DNA of 64,000 bases from JBCAXA01 sp038534295. Lineage in GTDB: Bacteria > Pseudomonadota > Gammaproteobacteria > Steroidobacterales > Woeseiaceae. The notes beneath the pieces are model-generated. The model ran no database searches. It was not told the DNA's origin and saw only the letters and a list, made by a program, of their open reading frames with translations. Every line of letters begins with the position of its first letter. Positions within the stretch are counted from its first letter, which is position 1. Below, piece by piece: positions 58,990 to 64,000 of this stretch. Location: positions 1 to 64,000 of the forward strand of contig JBCAXA010000003.1 in assembly GCA_038534295.1 (NCBI GenBank). Reading direction: 5' to 3'. The translations under genes were made by a program, and so were the position numbers.

Positions 58990-59754
58990 TTATTGGTCGT
59001 CGGATTCGTAGTGCGTACGCAACACATGCCGATACTGTTGTCTTGCCGGCTCCGATTCCAGCTCGATCTCGTCGAGATCTTTGTTGAGCGCGTTGACGTC
59101 GGCGTCTCTGAGTCCGTGCATGGCAGCGCTCTGCGCTTCCGAAACGACGTAGCCGCGCGCGAACGCATTGGTCTTCGCCTGGTTGATACTTCCAATACCG
59201 GCAGATTTCGTCAGCCTAAACGTGTCACAGAGCAGTTGGTTGACGGCATCCGGATCGCGAATCAGATCTTCGTACCTGACCTGGCACTTGCGGTCGTAAT
59301 CGGCGAGTTCGCGCCATATGGTCTCCACAGCAACCATGCTCTCGTACCAGCGCTTCTCGTCAACGTACGGCTCGGTGGGTCGGGACGAGCGCCGGTGCCT
59401 CGACTTTAGGACGGCTCGTGGGTCTCGCAGGACGTGGATAACGCCGGTGCCGTACAGGTTGACCGAGCTCAGCAAATTGGCGATGCCTTGTTCCTCGAAC
59501 CAGCCGTAGGTGCGTTTCGTAACGTAGTTCAGTCCGCCGTTTGCGAGCGCCTTGCGACATAACGCGAGCTGTGGGCCGAAATCGGGATATAGGGGCGAGG
59601 TTTCCGCGTCAACGACTTCGGTATTGTTGTAAGCGAGCATGCAATACTGAAAAAATGTAGTGCCCGATCGCGCACAACCAATAATGTGAATTCGCTGAAT
59701 ATTCGCGACACGAAAAGCGGCGGCGGAGATTTTCGACTTCAAGACTTCGAGCAT
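58990..59754 (-). CDS. Sulfotransferase-family protein (second)
   Basis: 254 residues. The PAPS 5' loop is IHIIGCARSGTTFFQYCML (about 22-40) and the 3' motif is VIHVLRDPRAVLKSRHRRS (about 110). A later CQVRYEDLIRDPDAVNQLL matches the sulfotransferase-1/3 fold. No membrane segment. Paired with the double-GNAT gene. Confidence 0.87.
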   Translation of the reverse strand: MLEVLKSKISAAAFRVANIQRIHIIGCARSGTTFFQYCMLAYNNTEVVDAETSPLYPDFGPQLALCRKALANGGLNYVTKRTYGWFEEQGIANLLSSVNLYGTGVIHVLRDPRAVLKSRHRRSSRPTEPYVDEKRWYESMVAVETIWRELADYDRKCQVRYEDLIRDPDAVNQLLCDTFRLTKSAGIGSINQAKTNAFARGYVVSEAQSAAMHGLRDADVNALNKDLDEIELESEPARQQYRHVLRTHYESDDQ

Positions 59755-60054
59755 TGCCGACTACCAATGGGGACGAGAGATCGATCAACTACCGGGCAAT
59801 GCAGCGTACTCGTGAGTTATCCGGTCGGTCGCGACGGCACCGTTTCGTACGACTTCCCGAGCAACGCTGCTTGTTTGCTGTTCTTGTTGTTCGGCGGGCA
59901 GTGATCAGCGGCGAAATGGTACTACACGTGACCGGGGCAGGCAGCCTGCGACAGCGGTCTCGATAACCGACAAACCTCGCATTGCCTTGGCACGAACTCC
60001 ACTGGGACTCGCCGCCGAGGACATGCCGAAATTTAATATCGCAGAGGCGCATCA
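59755..60054. other. Divergent intergenic region
   Basis: 300 bases between the second sulfotransferase and the GT39-like gene. I see no ORF with support, no strong promoter boxes and no terminator; TTGGCACGAACTCC near 59989 only partly resembles a sigma-54 -24 element. Confidence 0.4.
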
Positions 60055-61722
60055 ATGAACCGACCCTCAACGACAAACTTGCTCGGCCTGGTTGCACTGG
60101 CAGCCCTTGTTTGGTTCGGGTCGACGTCGCTGGCGTCATTCGCTGCCAGGGGCAACACACTGCCGAATAACGACGAAATCTATCACCTGCTGGCGGCCGA
60201 GTCCTACGTCGCTGATGGAGAATTCACCGTGGGCACCGGTACATATCGGCGCGCTGGCATCTTCACTCAGTATGTGGCAACGCATTTCGGAGTGTTTGGC
60301 ACGTCGTTGCCGGTAGCTAAAACGTCGATTGCGCTGGTCTACGGCCTATTCATCGTCGCCATTTTTCTCTCATTGCGAACCCGCATCGGGCCGGTACCTG
60401 CGGCGCTCAGTGCGGCGTTTTTCGCGATATCGCCACTCGGACTCGAGTATGCAACGACGGTACGTTTTTACGTTCCACAGGCCACGCTGTTCTGGGTCGG
60501 CGCATTTTGTGTTTACCGAAGCGTTGTCGAGCGCCGGCAGGTTGTTGCCTCGCTCATCGTCGCGTTGCTTGCCTGGCTGCTAGCCTTCGTGTTGCAGCCC
60601 GTAACGGCGGTGGGCGCGGTCGCGGTGGTTGGTTGGGCGGCGTTGTACCTGGCGTTCGAGAATCGTAAGTGGCTCGCGAGAGGCGTTTCGAGAATGTCGA
60701 CTCTGCAGATAGCTGCCGCTGTGCTTGGGTTGTTGATCGTGGCCGTCGGCGTGTGGCAATCCGGTCTGGTAGGCGCCGCCCTCGCCAAGTACCAGACTCA
60801 GGCACTTTGGAATCAGGGCAGTCGAATCCAGTATTACTACTGGGTTCTGACCGAAAACTTCAATCCGTTCTGGGCCGTTTACCCGCTTGCCTGCGTGCTG
60901 GCACTGCGACGCAACGTCCCGATTACCGTTTTTTCCGCCATCGTATTCGTAGTCTCGTTCGTGCTGCTGTCGTTCGCAGGGATGAAAGAAGATCGCTACC
61001 TGCTGTTCGCGTTGCCGTTCTTCTTCGTTCCGCTGGCTATCGCCATGTTCGAAGTCTACGTGCTACTCGGTCGGCAAATACCGCAGATTCTGGAGCAGGC
61101 CGGTCTCCGTTCGGGTGCTCTGGTACGAGCGTCGACTTCGCTCGTCGTCGCCGGAGCACTGGCGTTCTTCTTCATTAGCAACCTTGGCTACATCGATGCC
61201 GCGAAGGACATCGTCCGCGGCCAGGCGAAACGTGAACAGCCCCGTTGGGACCTGCTCGCTGCGGAACATGGCGGTGCAATCAACGACGAGGCAGTCCTGA
61301 TTACCAACTCGCCGAACTACGCTCTTTACTATCTCGACAGACTAGCAGTCGCAATGGGGGCCAGCCGACTGCAGGACGGCAGCGAGACCGGCGCCGAGTT
61401 TTCGCGCGATCGTCGCACTGGCGTTGCGCTGATCAGCAGCGTCGACTCGCTGAATACTGTTCTCGACTGCAGCGACAGCGTCTACGTAGTTGCAGAAGAT
61501 CGCCAGTGGAAAAAGAACGAAAACACGGGGTTTCCGACAGGAGTGGCGCAAGTCGTCGAGTCCAGAATGACGCAGCTGGAGACGCCTAAATCTTGGCAGC
61601 TGCGCTTATTTGAATGGAAACGTCCGGCGGACGATCTGTTGACGGATGAGGTATCGGGCCGAGCCAACTGCTCGGATCACGTGGTCGAGCAAATCGCGCG
61701 CACGACCCAACCGCTACCGTAA
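60055..61722 (+). CDS. GT39/PMT-like membrane glycosyltransferase
   Basis: 555 residues with about eleven hydrophobic helices. The first periplasmic loop holds GNTLPNNDEIYHLLAAESYV, whose Asp/Glu pair corresponds to the catalytic acidic site of PMT/ArnT-type GT-C enzymes. After the last helix (LVVAGALAFFFISNLGYIDA) a soluble C-terminal domain of about 150 residues follows. It should transfer a sugar from a polyprenyl-phosphate donor on the outer face of the membrane. ATG 60055. Confidence 0.83.
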   Translation: MNRPSTTNLLGLVALAALVWFGSTSLASFAARGNTLPNNDEIYHLLAAESYVADGEFTVGTGTYRRAGIFTQYVATHFGVFGTSLPVAKTSIALVYGLFIVAIFLSLRTRIGPVPAALSAAFFAISPLGLEYATTVRFYVPQATLFWVGAFCVYRSVVERRQVVASLIVALLAWLLAFVLQPVTAVGAVAVVGWAALYLAFENRKWLARGVSRMSTLQIAAAVLGLLIVAVGVWQSGLVGAALAKYQTQALWNQGSRIQYYYWVLTENFNPFWAVYPLACVLALRRNVPITVFSAIVFVVSFVLLSFAGMKEDRYLLFALPFFFVPLAIAMFEVYVLLGRQIPQILEQAGLRSGALVRASTSLVVAGALAFFFISNLGYIDAAKDIVRGQAKREQPRWDLLAAEHGGAINDEAVLITNSPNYALYYLDRLAVAMGASRLQDGSETGAEFSRDRRTGVALISSVDSLNTVLDCSDSVYVVAEDRQWKKNENTGFPTGVAQVVESRMTQLETPKSWQLRLFEWKRPADDLLTDEVSGRANCSDHVVEQIARTTQPLP

Positions 61723-61755
61723 CCGTCAAAAGACGCGTGCTGCGGTACGGGCTGC

Positions 61756-63156
61756 CTATTCCGCCGTCAGTACCGGCGGCAGGGGACGGACGATTTCGCT
61801 GCCGAATTCGTAGGCGCCAATGTCGTACGGCGCCTGGCGCGGTGAACCGTCGCGATCGACCGAGACGTCCGCAATCGTGTCGCCACCGTCGATAAGGCTT
61901 GAGCTGCTCGCCAGCCGGTAATCGTTGTCGGCTGCATCCTGAAAGTCGCTGTTGCTAACGACTCTGTTCGATGGGTCGCTTGCTTCGGAAGGCATGGAGC
62001 CAACGAAGGCGTTGTTCAACAGGGTCCATGAGCCCGTGCCGCCGCTACCGCCGGCGTGGCGGCGCATTTGCGCAATACCGTTGCCGAATGTCGAGTTCAA
62101 TATTTCGAGGTTGCGGAGATCGTTCTCCGAGCGAATCGCTATTCCGACGTTGTAGACCACCGCGTTTGAAATCCGCGTGTCGGCATTGCCGAGCGCACCG
62201 CGAACGCGAAACGCGATCTCCGAGTCATATACCGTGACTCGATCGAGCGTGGCCGTAATCTTTTCCTTTAGATTAAATACCGCCCGATTGCTGATTTCGG
62301 GAACCGCCGTCCAGCCGTAGGCGGTAATGTTTCGCAGCGTAATCTGCATACGAATTTCGTTCTCGAATCCCGATTGAAGGACCTTGGTGTCCAGCGCGTT
62401 CTCGCCCGGAGAATTTCCGGCACGCCAGCCAGCGTTGAAGTTCTGTTGCAGCGGCCCGGTCCAGAAAACCGAATCTTCAAGGAGAATTCTGTCGGAAATT
62501 CGTCCTGGGATTCGATTTGGATCGACCTGAACGGAATCGCCCGAGACGTGATGAATGTTGGCGCGGCGGACGGTCACGTCCTTCGAATCGGTTATGGCCA
62601 GCCCGTGCGAATCGTCCTTGCTGCCGAACGAACCATTCAAGAAATGGTGAATTTCGACGTCTTCGACGAGGAGCTCATCGGCATTGTCGACATCAAACGC
62701 ATCACGAGTACCGTTACGGATTTCCATATTCCGGAACGTCACGCCACGCGCGCTGCGCACCCGAATAGCATCGGAGTCATCCTTGTTATGGTCGATGTCG
62801 ATGCCGTCGACGACCACCCAATTACCGGAGATCGAGAGGCCGTAGAGTAGTGGGCGTTCGTTCCCGCCGCCGAATGCGCCGACCTCGATCGGTTGCGATT
62901 GCGTGCCGTTGTCGCCGACTCTAAGAGTGCCGGAAAACGCTTGGCCGCGCCGGAACAGTACGGAGTCCCCGGCCGACAACGTCAGCGAATTCGCCGCATC
63001 CACGGTTCTGAATGCAGCGCCGGCGGACAAGCCGTCATTGTTATCGCTACCGGCGGAAATATCGACGTAGTAGGTTGCCGCGACTGAGTTTTGGGCGCAC
63101 GCTAGCAGTATTACGATTGAAGCAGTGCGAACGCCGGGAATTTGCTTCGCAAACAT
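61756..63156 (-). CDS. Secreted parallel beta-helix protein
   Basis: 466 residues from ATG 63156; signal peptide about 1-27 (ending QNSVAA). Opens with ATYYVDISAGSDNNDGLSAG, the common start of secreted right-handed beta-helix proteins. About ten helix turns follow, with short repeats such as VVVDGIDIDHNKDDSDAIRV and LLVEDVEIHHFLNGSFGSKD. The end is PYDIGAYEFGSEIVRPLPPV plus LTAE. Such folds are carbohydrate lyases, epimerases or binding proteins. The choice-of-anchor type region DIGAYEFG is frequent in them. Confidence 0.82.
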   Translation of the reverse strand: MFAKQIPGVRTASIVILLACAQNSVAATYYVDISAGSDNNDGLSAGAAFRTVDAANSLTLSAGDSVLFRRGQAFSGTLRVGDNGTQSQPIEVGAFGGGNERPLLYGLSISGNWVVVDGIDIDHNKDDSDAIRVRSARGVTFRNMEIRNGTRDAFDVDNADELLVEDVEIHHFLNGSFGSKDDSHGLAITDSKDVTVRRANIHHVSGDSVQVDPNRIPGRISDRILLEDSVFWTGPLQQNFNAGWRAGNSPGENALDTKVLQSGFENEIRMQITLRNITAYGWTAVPEISNRAVFNLKEKITATLDRVTVYDSEIAFRVRGALGNADTRISNAVVYNVGIAIRSENDLRNLEILNSTFGNGIAQMRRHAGGSGGTGSWTLLNNAFVGSMPSEASDPSNRVVSNSDFQDAADNDYRLASSSSLIDGGDTIADVSVDRDGSPRQAPYDIGAYEFGSEIVRPLPPVLTAE

Positions 63157-63349
63157 GAGTTTCTCGCTCACAGTGCCAAAATGGGCAGGGGCAGGACCGT
63201 TAACAAAAAAGTATCTCGCATCGGTTGGTCCACAACAATGCGACTGCAATTGGAGACACGTTCGACAGCCGAAGACGTGAACGGCGTCACACTTTGTTCA
63301 TCCTTCCCCGCCGCCAGCAGGCGGCAGGCGGATACACCGAGTCGCGTTC

Positions 63350-64000
63350 ATGCGCTGGCCGATCGACAAGCTCAGAATAACCATGGTCATCAGTCACAAG
63401 CACAAATTCGTTTTCGTCGAGATTCCGCATACGGGCTCGCACTCAATCTCGGAGCAGCTGGTCAAGCACTATGGCGGCGAGCCGATCCTGCGAAAGCACG
63501 CCAACGTAACCCAATTTCTCGGGCAGGCAAGCAGTGACGAGCGTCGGTATTTCAAGTTCGCCACGGTTCGCAATCCTCTGGATACCGCTACGACCGATTA
63601 CGCAAAGCTCAAGAACAACCACAAGGGGCAGTATACAAATCCTGCCATGCTCATTGAGAACGGCGGCCATATCACCGCGGATCACCTCCGCGAGTTCAAT
63701 TTCATCAGAGATAACAACGCCGATTTCTCGGCATTCTTTGCGAAGTTTCGCGCCAAGCTCTACAACAACTGGTTTCTTGTTGGCGATCAGCATCTCGACT
63801 ACGTGATTCGCTTCGAAAATCTGCAGGACGGATTTTCCGAGGTGCTGAGCCGGCTCGATATCGAGCAAGAAGAACCGATCCCGCACGTCAATCGGACCAA
63901 GGGAAAAGAGCAGTCGTTCGAAGACTTCTTTGCGCCGGACGTTCACGCGATGGTCGCAGCTAGCTATGGCCCATTCATGCAGAAGTGGGGTTACTCGTTT
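63350..64000 (+). CDS. Sulfotransferase family 2-like protein, truncated by the window end
   Basis: 217 codons read without a stop from ATG 63350 to the window edge (ATG 63383 is an alternative start). FVFVEIPHTGSHSISEQLVK is the PAPS 5' loop of the HNK-1/chondroitin-type family, FATVRNPLDTATTDYAKLKN the 3'-phosphate motif, and IPHVNRTKGKEQSFEDFFAP the typical C-terminal part. Nearly full length is visible. The 193 bases between it and the beta-helix gene show no other feature. Confidence 0.83.
   Translation, partial: MRWPIDKLRITMVISHKHKFVFVEIPHTGSHSISEQLVKHYGGEPILRKHANVTQFLGQASSDERRYFKFATVRNPLDTATTDYAKLKNNHKGQYTNPAMLIENGGHITADHLREFNFIRDNNADFSAFFAKFRAKLYNNWFLVGDQHLDYVIRFENLQDGFSEVLSRLDIEQEEPIPHVNRTKGKEQSFEDFFAPDVHAMVAASYGPFMQKWGYSF

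Noticed and set aside
59985..60010. Sigma-54 promoter resemblance TTGGCACGAACTCC
   Set aside because: The -24 half is close to consensus but the -12 TTGC element is missing at the right spacing.

Overview
The window is GC-rich chromosomal DNA from a gammaproteobacterium. Two blocks support this: rsmD divergent from ftsY-ftsE-ftsX-rpoH, and rsmD-coaD-mutM followed by rpmB-rpmG, both in the arrangement common in that class. Other supporting genes are gltBD, hemH, a FadI-like thiolase and the two-component pair of the proteobacterial dedicated sortase system (PdsS/PdsR). The exact lineage cannot be fixed from sequence reading alone; a free-living marine or soil group outside the enterics (such as Woeseiales or Xanthomonadales relatives) would fit. 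Coding density is very high, and many neighbours overlap by 1 to 20 bases. I see no tRNA, rRNA, CRISPR, insertion sequence or prophage.

Layout. 1-272: tandem array of a 61-bp REP-like element. 385-5555: 5'-3' exonuclease, fructosamine-kinase-like protein, SPFH protein, VOC protein, ferrochelatase and a small conserved protein. 5552-14995: AGCS symporter, ABM-fold protein, thiolase, MATE pump, two paralogous Cys-rich secreted proteins, a secreted protein, a DUF924 protein and three lipoproteins (two of them LEA-like). 15333-21223: glutamate synthase. 21220-25969: DUF1444 protein, PuuD-like membrane protein, a MoeB-rhodanese E1-like enzyme and, divergent from it, a beta-propeller gene coupled to a ubiquitin-fold MoaD/ThiS-like protein. 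26008-31352: PdsS/PdsR without a sortase, a 59-residue ORF, a Fur-like regulator behind a palindromic Fur box, and a di-heme oxidoreductase. 31509-41775: CadC-like wHTH-TPR regulator, GNAT, Nudix, two more MATE proteins, an indoleamine-dioxygenase-type enzyme divergent from an Lrp regulator, small membrane proteins, an OmpA-family lipoprotein and a DUF3465 protein. 41900-49584: rpoH with a perfect CIRCE element, ftsX, ftsE, ftsY, rsmD, coaD, paired inverted REP elements, mutM, a fatty-acid desaturase, rpmG and rpmB.

49761-64000 is an accessory cell-surface polysaccharide locus. It holds three sulfotransferases (one cut by the window edge), a Wzx-type flippase, an O-antigen-ligase-like protein, a GT4 glycosyltransferase, a GT39/PMT-like membrane protein, a double-GNAT/FemAB-like protein, a membrane-anchored alpha/beta hydrolase, a secreted beta-helix protein and a secreted lyase-fold-like protein. 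Together they suggest synthesis, export and sulfation of a surface or secreted glycan.

The most interesting points are the E1-like/ubiquitin-like/beta-propeller divergon (23297-25969), the CIRCE element at rpoH (42810-42836), the 37-bp palindrome with a Fur box abutting the start codon of an atypical Fur-family gene (29079-29743), the sulfotransferase-rich glycan locus, and REP elements present as a tandem array at one end and as inverted pairs 46 kb away.
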